A stretch of DNA of 64,000 bases from Sycobia sp. Sy_11 (taxonomy: Eukaryota; Arthropoda; Insecta; Hymenoptera; Epichrysomallidae), in NCBI GenBank assembly GCA_018907035.1, contig JACCIC010000040.1:1705501-1769500 (forward strand), written 5' to 3'. The first letter of the stretch is position 1; each line of letters starts with the position of its first letter. Position numbers and translations under genes: made by a program. Under the pieces are notes generated by a model, which saw only the letters and a list, made by a program, of their open reading frames with translations, was not told where the DNA came from and did no database searches. Positions 47,200 through 60,050 of this stretch are shown here, one piece after another.

Positions 47200-48030
47200 T
47201 TATTCATTGTAATTTTGTATCGTTAATTGTGATGTCAGGTAGAGTAAAATTTTCCTACTCTTTACTCATACATCTGTTTAGGATAGACTTATTAAAATAC
47301 ATTGAATTGTTTCTGTTTTATTTCGAGCTGTAGAATAAAAACAATGTTATAATGAAATTTACATTTGGTTACATTGCTTAACAGAATTTCGCGTCGAATG
47401 AACTAATTAACGAATGAAAAATATTCAATTTCAATACAGGCATTTCAATAGAAATCATGCCGAAAAGCTGGTGCTTTGAGGCTGATAAAGTTCGAGGCAG
47501 GTAGAGAACCTTCAAGGAGTTCCTACGATACAGCTGATTATTTTACACAGAATCGATCGGCCATGGAAGATATTCCATATGGCCATCGAAAGACTATGCA
47601 GTTTTGCAAAATTTATTTTGCCAATTATAATTGTCCCATCATTCGTCCGAGTCGGGGCAAATCCGACAAAAGTTGGATGCTCTATAATGAAAAACACCCA
47701 TGAGATATTTATAATTAAAAATAATTGTTTTATTAAGAGCCTTTGTAAGAGATATTTTAATGTGTATTTTTTTATTCGACGCTACTACTAAAAAAAAATA
47801 TTCGGACTTCTCAATTTTTACATTCATTGCTGACAAAAATTCTCTTTTCACAAACTTTAGCCTTACAAAGCATTCTATTCAAAAATTAATTTGTTTATCA
47901 ATTTGTTATTAATTAATCTTCACTTCATATGTTTAGAATAGTTTTCCAGAGATTAGATAAGCTAATGAATAATATATTGTGTATAAAAAAAGATTTTACT
48001 GGTCATGAGTATATAGCCTTTTTTATATTT
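47200..48030. other. no gene confirmed
   Basis: A 75-codon plus-strand frame (47476-47703) contains DYFTQNRS, faintly like the HYTQMVW of CAP exon 5, but the CAP2 motif is not readable, so I do not call it an exon. Confidence 0.3.
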
Positions 48031-48034
48031 TTTG

Positions 48035-48035
<1 letters not shown>

Positions 48036-48079
<44 letters not shown>

Positions 48080-48640
48080 ACATGCTGTTCACTTCCATAT
48101 AGAAGCTTCAAGATTTCGGCTGCTCCAAAATCTACTTTTGCATACGATTCTAAAAAAATTGAACACGCACACACACAGACATCTAGCATGTGTGAGGCGA
48201 TTTCTGCTGTGAAGTTCGCCCATGTCGCCCGCCTACGCGATCGCTCAAAACGTTAAACGAGCGGAATCCGAAAATCTCGCTTCGCTCTACAGGTGGGAAA
48301 TGAAAGTGACGCCGGGCGAAGCACCTCTCATACCCCCCTCGATAACCCCTCCTCCTCGGAAAATCCAAGCAGCCGAGAGGAAGAGGAAGGGATGGAAGGT
48401 GGAAGGTGGAAGGAAGAGAGAACGATAAAGAGAGAGAGAAAGATCGACCTGCGAAAGTTTAGCAAAGTTGGCGCGGGCGAGAGGCTGCGTAATGAAAGCG
48501 ACGGGGAGAGTATCGTAGATCGATTCTCCCGATAGCGCGAGTTTGGCACTATGAATGCGCTAAACGAGAGAGGATGGAGAGTGGGGGGGGGGCAAGAGGA
48601 AGAGGTGGGATGCGACTGGACGGAGAGTAGTGTTAAAGGG
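48036..48640. promoter_or_regulatory. GC-rich island 9 with (CT)n and purine-rich strand bias
   Basis: (CT)20 at 48036-48076, then a CpG-rich block (48200-48330) and a strongly purine-rich block (48370-48640, with G9 near 48584). Confidence 0.4.
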
Positions 48641-48649
48641 AGCCTCGAA

Positions 48650-50600
48650 ATTAATGGACTATATCTGATCTAATAGGTATTTATTATATTTAAACAGTAA
48701 GGGCAGCGAACAAGGGAGTCTATAATCGTAGAGGATTTTCTTTGATATTATTTTTTGACTTTACCCGCTTGACAAACGATTTAATTATAAGAGTGCAATT
48801 TGCCAGACGTGATTAATTTTTTTCTCTCTTTTAAATTATATTGTCTGTTCAAAAAGGGAGCTTGCTTTTGACAGAAAAAGTTACTTATAAAGTTTATAAA
48901 TATATTCCATATGTACGGGTTTCACTAAGATTTTTTAAAATAATTAAATCGAGAATCTAATACATATTGATGGTTGTATGTTGATAAAATGGAAAAAACT
49001 AAAACAGATCAGATGCAGGTGACTAATTTACTCTCCCATTCCTTAGCATCCCTACTATTAGCACCGGATTAGAAATTAGAAGAACGTTTTTCGTGTAAAA
49101 ATTCGAATAAATCATATACGCTGGAAATGTATTTTGGGATAAATTGAACCAAATCAGTTATTTTAAGTTTATCTATTATTTACTAAGACTGATCATTATA
49201 AATATGAGATAAGGTAGAAGAAAGTTTTAATAACAAATACAGTCTATTATACAAATTTTTTTAATTCTGTCCATATCCACATATATTATTTAATATTTTT
49301 TTTAAATCAATGTATTTAATTTAAGATTTATTATAACAGTGAATGATATCGTAAAGAGTTTGTTTACATATTCACGAAAAATTTGTTTAATGATCAGGTA
49401 TAATTAGAAATACATCTGAACTATCTGATTTGAAAAAATAATCCCGATCGCCGATATTTTACGAGCTCGTCCTGTGACTACAAATATATCAAAGTTTTCG
49501 ATATTTTCGGCTTTTACCCGATGTCAGAATTTAAAATAATTTTAATGTACCAAACATTGCCTTCAGGCCTGGAGAAAAACTTTTTGCTGTAAACGCGCTC
49601 AGATCTATCTCTGCCTAAAGACCGTGTCATAGATGCGAGTGCGATTTTGTGTTTTTTTTTTTTTTTTTTGCCTACAGCTAACCTATTTCACGAGTATGGG
49701 TCGTTAGTTCGAGAATCCCTTCGTACAATACCAGTCGATACGTTTCACCTCAGCTTTTATGGCTCGTTTTGACATCGAAAACCTGTTATTATTTTTCATT
49801 TTTTAACAAATATAGCCAGCATCTTTATTACTGTACTGATGACTACATCTGATATATCCAGGCGCAAGTTATGTTTTTGCTTTCCATATTCTTAAATTAA
49901 TATGCATTATTTACATTGTGATTCAAGTTTTGTACGATGTATGTTATTCATTTGAAATTTAATGAACAATGTTAAAAACCAACACACTCAGAAGTTTTTT
50001 TTCTACGATATTTCATGTATAAATTTTTCCATGAATGCCACGACAACGTATAAGCCGATGTTTCGATAAAAATATGTCTTTACGATTCATCGCGTATTAT
50101 TGTGAATCTCCCAACATTTAATATGCTCGAGTTAATATGCAATGAACCAATTTTCTCGAATCTATCCACTTTTATCAGAGTCGGTAACGAAATCATATTT
50201 TTCCTACAGATACCTTACAAAATATTTCCTCCGAAATCTGATACTTTTATATTTAAAGTCTCGCATTGCACACGGACCCTTTTTACTCGCTAGTTTTTAG
50301 TTTCATTGCCCTCGGATTTTCTCACGAGATCGTTGTTTCCAGCCGCGTGTTGCCCGGCACTATATTATTATTAAGCTCTGCTAATTCGATTTTTGTAAAC
50401 GAGAGGGCAAGATATATTTTTTTCAATAAACGACGACAGTCCTATCAAAGATCCGCTCGCGTTTTCTTCGAAATTCATCCATATTATAACGGAGTTCAAC
50501 TGATATCCAGTTGGACAGCGCGCGCGCTCATTTTACCTTTTGCATAAGATCAAAGGATAATTTAATGGTGCTTATAACTCGATAAAGTCCGGCTAGTAAT
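48650..50600. other. AT-rich, no gene seen
   Basis: A T18 run lies at about 49653-49670. No coding signal. Confidence 0.35.
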
Positions 50601-50603
50601 GGA

Positions 50604-50811
50604 TCTATATATATATATATATATATATATAGAACGGGCATAATATAAGAGACGTATCCGTCATTGCTGTGTGCAGGCACTCGTGCCAAAATTCAGTAGC
50701 GCAAACGATCATGAAATTATCAGTGAAGGCATTACAAATTAAGAGACATTCAGACAGCGAGCTGTTGAAAATTCATTGGAATTATACAATATATCTTTAT
50801 ATATACATGTA

Positions 50812-50859
<48 letters not shown>
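50604..50859. repeat. two (AT)n microsatellites
   Basis: (AT)13 at 50606-50631 and (AT)19 at 50821-50859, with imperfect TATA/TGTA repeats just before the second. Confidence 0.95.
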
Positions 50860-50864
<5 letters not shown>

Positions 50865-52410
50865 TTAAAAATTAATTATCCTCACGTCACACTATGCCAT
50901 GCCCGATACAACGAAGTTATAACAGAATTAAAGTAGTGTCAAAATAAACGATTACGAAACAATTGAGGGTGAAATTTTGAAACGTCTAACACGGACTTCC
51001 CCAAAGCCCAAGAGCTAGAATCAGCGTAGAATACGTAGAATAGATTCCTCTTCACATTATTGTGCATGCTGTTGGTGGAATTTTGGCGTTATTTTACATT
51101 AAATCTAATTAAAAATCGAAACATATATGCTTTGAAAAATTCAACCAGTCACAATATGAATTCTTAGAAGAGAGCATGCAAGAAATTACTTAAACCTCCC
51201 TACTTCATACTTAAATGATAATTGTTTTAAATATTCAGTTAAATTTAAATCCAGTCTTTCTCAGATGAAAAAATGTCACTCTATTCTAATGGATAGCTTG
51301 AATAACTCTTGAGTAACATTTTAGAAAGTAATTGATTCATTCTCGTAAAATGGTAGTTGAAACCAGTCCTTTAACATAGTACTGTGCAAAGAATTTTGAC
51401 GTTGTAAAGAAATGCACCATTACGGTCTAACAGTGACTTTTCACTTCTTAAGTTTTAGAAAGTACACAGTTGACGAATATTAATAGATAAGTAGCTGACA
51501 GATAAGTCAAATTTTTTCTGTATTTTTTATTCTTTTCTGGCTCAAAAATTTGCGTTTGTGCGTTTTGCAAATCACCAAATATGCCTATATCTTCAGAATA
51601 TCGAAATTCATATTCTTGCATTTCAATTAACTACCACTTATTCTCTATTTTCAATTACTGTTTAATCCTTATCTATGCAGAAACAATTCCTAGTAAAGGG
51701 ATTTGAAGATCGCTACTTATGATGATGCGATCAACAATTCACAATTCTAAAATAGCCAATACCTGTTTTCATTTTTTACTGAAAATCAATTATTTTTTCA
51801 TTTATATCAAATACTGCAGTTATCCGAGTTTTAGAGAGAAAAAATTTTGCATTTGAATGAAAAATATTCAAAAATAATTGTTGTAATTAATATCTTTAGG
51901 GGGAGGGGTTATCCTCTAGATTCCAACATCCATATACAATTTCAGTTTTGTAATTTTATGAATTTTTGAATATTGCAGTGCTGATAACCGCTTCGTATTA
52001 AAAGATCCTGAAACGTAAGGGTAGATCCTACTTGTTTGTTAATATACCGAAAAATTCGTGCATTTGGTAAGGGATCAGATCGGGGATAATGTTGGTGCAG
52101 ACGGCTTCACGCAGGATCGTACCACAGTTAATTCGACCATTTGTTTATCCCTAACGGTAAATGGTAAACAACACGAAACGCGACGATGTCATCGAATATT
52201 TGGTCAAAAAAAAAACCGATTCAACCTAAATAAAACGAGACTAATACTATTAATTCGCAGTCGAACGCCAACATTGACAATTTTTCCATAAAATTATACA
52301 AATACAAAGATCACCAAAACACTTATGAAACTATACACCGGCAACATAATATATTCACTCCCGCTCTTCAACCTATCCATCATCTTGACTTTTATTACCC
52401 TTCATACATA
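50860..52410. other. AT-rich, no gene seen
   Basis: No supported feature. Confidence 0.35.
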
Positions 52411-52419
52411 CGCAACATA

Positions 52420-52872
52420 AGTACACACGAGCCGTGCGCATGTAGTCTTATATGGGAGCGAAACGTTGCACGCACGTATACAGGTATATAGATCACTTCT
52501 TCTATTGCAAGCGTGCAAGAGTGAACGGAGAGAAGTTTACCACCGCGGCGCGGCCGACGGCTGGCCAACTTTATAATATTATGCATATATAATACAGAGT
52601 AAAATTAATCCAAGCTGCAGAGCCCCCTTCCCGCATCGCCCTCTGCTAGCCACGATAATGGCCCGTCTTACGGACTGATGCGCTCTCCCTCCCCCCCCTC
52701 TCTCCTTCTCTCTCTTTGTCAATGAGCGCCCGCTCACCGACGTAGCGATTTCCGCGTTTTAACTGCGCGCGCACGAGTCCCGAACAATTAGAACATCGGT
52801 GGTGCAAATCTTACGAGAATCGCATGGAAATTAGCTCTCTCTCTTTCTCTTCTAATAAACTTAATTTTATTG

Positions 52873-52931
<59 letters not shown>
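52420..52931. promoter_or_regulatory. GC-rich island 10 with (TA)n
   Basis: CpG-rich 52420-52810 (CGCGGCGCGGCCGACGG at 52542-52558), a CT-rich stretch, then (TA)28 at 52876-52931. Confidence 0.4.
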
Positions 52932-52933
<2 letters not shown>

Positions 52934-53686
52934 TCTGTATATGTTTGTTAATATGATTTAGCATATTCTTTGTTGCTTTTCTTCAAGCTTTCACATTGTA
53001 CAAATCATTATTCTGATTCTCATACTGTTGCGCAAAGTACGATTACTAATGATGTTACAGTTCAATATAGATATACAGAAAATAATATATAAATAATTAG
53101 TAAGTAACATTGAAATAAACATATGAGGACGAGTTTTCTGATTTAACATGAGTTTTTAACTATCCTTCGTTATACTTCGCTCTTAAATATGAAATTCAAT
53201 ATTTGACTTCATTCGTCTCAATTTTCCTGTTTTTCATTGATATTTTAATTTTATAAAATTATTATTTATTAATATGTATTCAGTGAATATACATTATACG
53301 TAGTAATTAATACAAGTAATGACAGAAAATTAAAACATGCATCAATTTTACTTTTCAGTTTTAAACTTGTTTTTACTTTATTAACATTATTTTAATAAAC
53401 ATGTTTATTTCTCACGAAGAGACAATAACAAAAAAATATTCGATTTATACCAACACAGTTTGGTCAGAGTTTTGATTTTAGGTATAGTTCTGGACAAGTT
53501 TTATTATAAATTCTTTTACAGTCATCATAATATTTCATAAAACCTAATAGGTTTTCGAAATAGAAATTTTTATGAGTTTTAAAAAATTACGTTTTATCAT
53601 AAGAACTTTATTGACTTCTTATTAATTTTTGTTATACCTTATATTTATCTCTTTAACAAAATTAATTTTGATTTTAATATTTTAGA
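52932..53686. other. AT-rich, no gene seen
   Basis: No supported feature. Confidence 0.35.
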
Positions 53687-53805
53687 TTTTATATTCCAGA
53701 TTCCAAGGGGGTGATTATAAACAAGGACAATCTAACTGCCATCATAATTATATGAGTTTTTAAAAAAATTTGAGACTGGTAAAAAAATTTATTTGTTCGA
53801 TTTAT
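53687..53805 (+). mobile_element. Penelope-like element E, tail remnant
   Basis: CAGATTCCAAGGGGGTGATT, AAACAAGGACAATCTAACTG and a following T/A-rich end with GAGACTGGTAAAAAAATTTAT match the tails of copies A-D. No ribozyme-like part remains. Confidence 0.55.
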
Positions 53806-55050
53806 ATCATTTGACGAAAGTAAAATTATCAAGTTTATCTTTTATCTAACTTATAATTCAATTTTTTTCATACTTATATTGAATAACGCAAATATTAAAT
53901 GATGTTCGTTGTTCTAATCTGCTTCTGTAACAACTATAAATAAAACTCAGAAAAAGAAATGCTTTTATATATAGGAATATTTCAAGATCGTAACGATTCG
54001 AAGATTGCTTTTGTTCCAACTTACATATTTCTTAGCCTATTTCTAAACAAGCTACCTCTACATTTATTTCATGTGTCTTAGATTTTTAGTGACGGTACGT
54101 TAATTTACAAGGGGAAAAATATAAAACTAATTTCAACGGCTTGAAATTTCTCTGATTTTAATTTACAAAATTATTTTATAATTATTTACCGGTAATAAAT
54201 TATACATTCCAGAATCACATCATTTGGAATTAATCTGAATTCACTTCATTCGCACCATGAATCCATTAATCGTAATTTAATCAAATATTAAATGATAAAT
54301 TATATTTTTTCGAATATTACATGCAATATCAATGAAAAGACAAATCGGATTTCAATGTCGATCGAGCTTATACATTTTCGCTAATGCAAATTTAACTTTG
54401 TAGGCACGCATTATTTGAATCTCGATCAACTGATTCAGCCGCGTTGAAAATTAAATCTCATCAGTATTAAATTTAGATTATTCTGCTCACTACTTCCTCC
54501 GGAGATCTTTCAATTTTCTTGCTTCTAACATTACCTCACATACTCCCTGTTAAAAATGTTATAAATGTTTTATTAAGAGGATATCGATGTCAATTTTTAG
54601 TCAAATATATAAATGTCGAACTTAGTTTAATTAATCATACTTTTTCTTTATACGTCTGATCTACATTGCTGCGAAGTTTCAAGCAGATTTCAATAGCTTC
54701 TTTTTTTAATCTACTTAAAACTTTACAGTGATGTATAATAAATCTACAGTAAATGGCACGCTTAACTGAAATTATAATCAATTTCAATGTTTACATATTA
54801 TTTTCTTTAAAATTTAGCACTTTTTACAGATTCTTTATAAGAGAGAAGTCGACATCCACTTAAAAGCTAAAAAAGTGTACCTATCTATGTCTGACAGATT
54901 TAATAATTAATACGTATTCCGCATTTATATTTTCAAAATCGAGTAAAAAATATAACAATGAGCGAAAAATTCCAATATTAAACCACTCAAATTGTTCTCA
55001 CCCAATGCCGTAGACCAACAATAATAACCACAATCTGAAATCGAAAAAAA
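53806..55050. other. AT-rich, no gene seen
   Basis: No supported feature. Confidence 0.35.
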
Positions 55051-55059
55051 AAATTCCTT

Positions 55060-55740
55060 TAATGCGCAAACCTCTCAATTCGTGAGCTCGGGTCCATTCC
55101 GTCTTCCCGTAACCATGAAAGTGCACGTGACGGGATATACAACCGGCCGAATTTTTCTCTAAGAAAATCGTCGAACGTACACTATCGGAAAATTGGTTGC
55201 CGATTCTACGACCACATTCCCTCCGTTCGCTAGCCCGCGTTTTTTTTTCTTCATCCACTACCAATGAAAAAAAAAACTAATAGAAATTTCCCGGTTACCG
55301 TCAGCGTAAGCTTCCTGTAATACACCGCGAGCGTAATTCCTCGCGTGGCATTGGCGAATGCCGAAACACACGGCCGTAGCATCGGAAGGGTGGGGGGGGC
55401 GTGGCTGGCTCGGAATAATCTTCGCCCCAACTTCTTCCAAGATGTTTCTCTTCTTCAATTTCACCGTGTCAGGTACTCGCGTGGGACCATAAATTTCCGC
55501 GGTTCGCGCACGCCCACGAAGCGGTGTCGTAGCCTCGGATGTTTCTCGCCGGCAGGGGGGAGGAGGGCTTGGAGCTGATTTGTTTATATTCACATGCAGG
55601 ACGCGGATAAGCTGATTGTCTTTGATCCATGTTCTTCTTTATCCTCGGCTTCTCGTCTCGGACGTGCTCGCTTGGCTCGGAAGATTGGCATTTGAATTGG
55701 ACTTTCGGCGGTGGGCAAGATCGAAGAAAGTTAAACTAGA
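55060..55740. promoter_or_regulatory. GC-rich island 11
   Basis: CpG-rich, no microsatellite core. Overlapping open frames on both strands (55258-55593 minus, 55345-55578 plus) contradict each other and look like composition artefacts. Confidence 0.4.
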
Positions 55741-56375
55741 TTATATTCAATTGTAGCGTTTAGAGGAATACTAGTATAGTTCAGTAGTAAAGCAAAATAA
55801 ATATAGGTGCTAAGTTAATAAAAATTTTGGATTTGAGGGCCAGCGTCAACGACGATTTTACTCAGATGGTAACGCAAGCTATCCTGATTAGTTAAGGCAC
55901 CCGTAAGAATGCACATTTCGTCTCTGTTTGTTTTAAGCAGATCTTGTGCGATCTTGGCCTGTATAAGTTTGTTGATTCGACCGATGTTCTTAAAACCATA
56001 CCTCGTCGGGTTCACTGTCGGTGCAGTAGCTAGGGATTAAGATTATTACCAACTTGGATAGTCTATCTATGTACACGCTATCCCCGATACTACAGAGTGA
56101 CACTTTTAGGATTCTACGCCAACAATGTTTAGTATCATATAAATACTTCAAAGCCAATCGTGAAAAATCAAATTATAATTAAAAAATACTATTAAAAAAT
56201 TCTTTAAACATTAAGTAATGAATTACATAGACATTCCTCATGGATGTAGAAAGTTAGGGATAAGATAATTTATTTCATATCTTTTACACATATTCAAGAA
56301 TTTTAATCATAGTGTTTACTCAAGGACAATGATTGGTTGTTATACATGCCATGAAAATAGTTTCATATAGATTTC
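55741..56375. other. no gene seen
   Basis: No supported feature before the retroposon insertion. Confidence 0.35.
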
Positions 56376-56591
56376 TTAACTAAGATGTTTTTTTTTTGTT
56401 TTTTTTTGTTTTTTTTTTTTTTTTTATTAAGCTTTCTCTATCCTTAATAGGGTAATTTAGCTATACATAGTTTAATAATTTCAACATCAATTACAACATC
56501 GATTGGATTATACATAGGATTTTGAAGCTGAAGATCATGATAGCTTAAATATCTATATTGCACATTTTAAAAAATTTATTAACTAAGATGT
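56376..56591 (-). mobile_element. short poly(A) retroposon with 13-bp target-site duplication
   Basis: TTAACTAAGATGT is present at 56376-56388 and again at 56579-56591. Between them is a 190-bp insert that, on the minus strand, runs about 150 bp and ends CTTAATAAA followed by a poly(A) of about 40 bases interrupted twice by single Cs (poly-T at 56389-56427 on the plus strand). A poly(A) tail plus perfect target duplication is the hallmark of LINE-driven retroposition. The body is not recognised: a 5'-truncated LINE 3' end or a SINE. Confidence 0.8.
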
Positions 56592-56889
56592 GTTACTACA
56601 TATTGAGGGAGAAAAAATATATTTTTCATATACGAGACGCAGTGTTAGAGGTTCAAACTTTTAATGAGTACAAATTAATAAGTAAGATTCATTATGGTGG
56701 CTGAATATAAATTTAAAGGTACGGAGAGTCAAATCGCTACAATAATGCTACAGAGCCTCATTTGTATGTAGAATTAATGTATTTTTCACCCACCAGTAAC
56801 AATTTGTTTTCCGCTAAATGTGTACATCCCTCGTTCGTTTCATTTTTTAATAAATCACAAAAAAAAATTCTAGATCATTTCAGATCCGT

Positions 56890-57550
56890 GAAAGTACCAG
56901 CAGGCCCTTAATCGATCTGTCCGGCTTGAATTATACAAACGAATTCGACAAACTACATGCAATATTCCCGCGAATTAAAGGACATCGGTAAAGAAATAAA
57001 GCAAAAAAACAAGAGCATCGGTTCCACAGCCGTATCGAAGCGAAAATCGTTCGACCGACAAATACACTTCGTTACGTCGACTAGTTCGCTCGTCCCCCAT
57101 TTAATTCTCCTGCTTTCCGCGAACCTTTCGTTCGGTGTAGGGGCTGCGAAGGGTGGTGGGGGTGGGACGAGAACATCTCATACATTAAAGATGCCCGCGG
57201 CTCTCCGCAAGGTTTCTCCGGTAAAGACAGCCGCCGCGCACCACCCGTTACCTTTTCTTGGCTCGCGCCTGAGTCATTTGAATGCTGAATTAAACATCGC
57301 GCCCCAGCTCGTAATCTTCCCCTTATTGGTGGGAGACCAATGCGGCGGCTGTGGAAAAATTTTGAAAATTCAAATCCCTCCTCGAGGGTTCGTCGTTCGG
57401 GAGCCGCGGTGAAACAAAAACAAAAAAAAAAAACCAATAAACAGATGGAGCGTTTAGTAGATAGTGAGAGAGGTGCGAGGGCAAGGGACGAGGAGTTAAG
57501 GAAGACAGCAAGGAGACGAGAATATAAGAAGGGAACTTGAATCGGAATCT
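56890..57550. promoter_or_regulatory. GC-rich island 12
   Basis: GC-rich block with G/T-rich and CpG-rich parts. Long frames on both strands (56957-57412 plus, 57081-57635 minus) overlap and show no domain, so no gene is called. Confidence 0.4.
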
Positions 57551-57639
57551 GAGGAATCTGAAAATGAGATTTGTCGGTGATCTTTTTCTCTCTCTTTTTT
57601 TCGTTTGACCTCTTATTCTTAATATAAAAATTCATATAT

Positions 57640-59330
57640 GGATATAAACTGACATAGAGATTATATATAATCTTATTATTACTAGAGAGGGTAAATTAAA
57701 TTTGATCATATATCAACTAATTATGAATTGAAATTATTCTTCACCTGAAAGCTCTAAATATATCTACATATTGAGATAAAAAATTCGCCAGAGCTAGATA
57801 AAAATATCTTATGACGATTTATTCTTCATGTATAATATATTTTTAGTAATGGAATTATCAGACTATACTCTATAATTTTCTTGGTTAATTAAATAATTAA
57901 TAAATGAAATGAAATCTGGTAATAATTCCAAGTTTCACTATCATTGAAGTAATAATTTGAACTAATAATTTGAAGCAATCCAATAGAAATGATATTTATG
58001 ATGCATTTTTTATATCGAACTATTTTTACTATATAAGTCGTAGAAAATTTAATTTTATCCTTTAAGCGGGAAAATTCTGTGTATTCAAAACAAAACGTTT
58101 TAATTTAATATTACGAAAAGGAATACGAGAAAAAAACCGCACAATATCTCCATATCAAGGCTAAAGCGTATCCATTTCTTATCAGCGATATCTTGTTCCT
58201 CTCGCTGTTGTAACTGCCTTTCATCTTGGAATTGCACGAGAGTCGGAGAGAGAACGAGAAGGGAGTATAATAACTCTTTCCAATGAGAAACCTCAAGTGT
58301 GTGATGAAAAATAGTTGCGGTAAATTTTTTTTTTGTATATTTTACCCATGAAATTTTGCATGCCTTCATTATGCAGTCTCAGTTGAGAATTTTCTAATCT
58401 GAACTAAATGAGTGTCTAAGTAGAAAAACGACGAAGACAGATTTACTATAATGATGAAATTGCAACTTATCATTGTATATAGATATAAACTAAATAAAAA
58501 TCGGTTGTCAATTGAATTACAATTATATTTTGGAAGAAAAACATTTTGAATTTGGAAGATAATTTAAATATAACATTAAAAAATATATATTGTTTTATAA
58601 GTTTCATATTAAGCCAATTTCAGAGCTTCATCAGTCAGACGGCAGTTGATATATTCTACGATGCAGAAAGAGAAAAAATTTTTTACAATTCTTAAAAATT
58701 AAGAATATTATCTTTTGTAATAATATATTATATTTTTATAATCCATTTTTATGAGATGTCGGCTTAGGGTCAAACGTCCACCATGGAATAATTGGTTCAA
58801 TTTGGCATTGTTAAAATATGTTTTAATAACTGTATTTTCAACTCTTCTTGTATATGTGGGTGTACACATCCCTCGTGTACACATAAAAGGTTACATAACT
58901 CGCACAGGCAAATCTTGTTGGCTCTAATGTTTCTGCGAATATTATGTATCCTCTATATAAAATTGAATGTCTCTTATTTAGTCCCTCCCCTTCGATCAAA
59001 AACTAATAGGCATAAATTTCTGACAAAATTTAATTGTAGCTCTAATTAAATGTAGATTTTAATTTAATACAGGTGATCATTTTTCTTTCAGAATTCATTT
59101 ATTTATTTCAGAATTAATCTAAATCGTATATAAATATTCTTTCAATTTTAAATGAAATCGCTTAAAGCTCTATCTATAGCTACAATTTGAAATACATGAA
59201 GAACTGATCATATTAAAAAATATTAGCCCCCCCCCCAATTCATGAAATTTCCAATCTTCTTAAAAATCAAAGATTATCATTATTATTATTACTATTATTA
59301 TTGTTATTCTTATTATCTGCCTAGAATCGA
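57640..59330. other. AT-rich, no gene seen
   Basis: Two copies of the palindromic octamer GTGTACAC lie at 58860-58867 and 58875-58882. A C10 run sits near 59226 and TTA repeats at 59277-59312. Confidence 0.35.
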
Positions 59331-60050
59331 AGAGTAATCGTCGTCGAACCGCGACGGAAGCGTTCCTCGAATATCCGCTTAAACCGTCTCACCTCCACCC
59401 ACCCTCTGCAATTCCCCATCCACCCCCTGCAATTCGTACGGCTATATCGCAAGAAAGAGAGCGTCGATCCTGGAGGGCGGGATGGCCGCGAGAGGGAGAA
59501 AGATCGGCAGGATGCATAAAATCCTCCCCCTCGCGCGGGCTTGATTCCTTCGCGCGCGCCGAAGACGCGGCCGAGCGCGCGGGCGCAGGCTGCTCTCTTG
59601 CCCGGCCGATTTCCGCGTCTTATTTAACCCCCGTGGATAGAAAGGGGGAAGTGGAGGGGATAGGGTAGGCGGGAGGGGGCTAGGAATTTAATTTTCTACT
59701 TTGCCTAGACTTTCCTTCCGCGGCGTAAGGAATGGAATGCGATCCGCGGCGCCTTCGCCGACGAGGGATTTTATCGGAGAGGGATGGGCGGGACGGGCGA
59801 GGGGGCTTGGAGGGGGTGCGCAGAGATAAGGATCGATATATACGAAGTCCCGGTGAACGGCGAATATTTCGGAGCGGATGCACGGGGGTACCGAATTAAA
59901 ATATTTCTCGGCGGATATGAGAATGTAACACCGCGGCGGGCATAGGTGGAAAATCGATTCTTACTATGATTGATCTGTCCAGGCGAGTGTATCGGTATAT
60001 ATCTGCGAGAGCGATAGCGAATTATTTTGTTTCGCAGCGCGAGGAAGATT
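59330..60050. promoter_or_regulatory. GC-rich island 13
   Basis: CpG-dense (GCGCGGGCTTGATTCC..., GGCCGAGCGCGCGGGCGC near 59570) with G-rich runs to about 59830. No transcript model. Confidence 0.4.

Noticed and set aside
47476..47703. Possible CAP exon 5 remnant (DYFTQNRS)
   Set aside because: Only a few residues resemble HYTQMVW and the second CAP signature is not readable.
56957..57635. 151- and 184-codon frames on opposite strands
   Set aside because: They overlap each other in a GC-rich island where stops are rare, and neither shows a domain.
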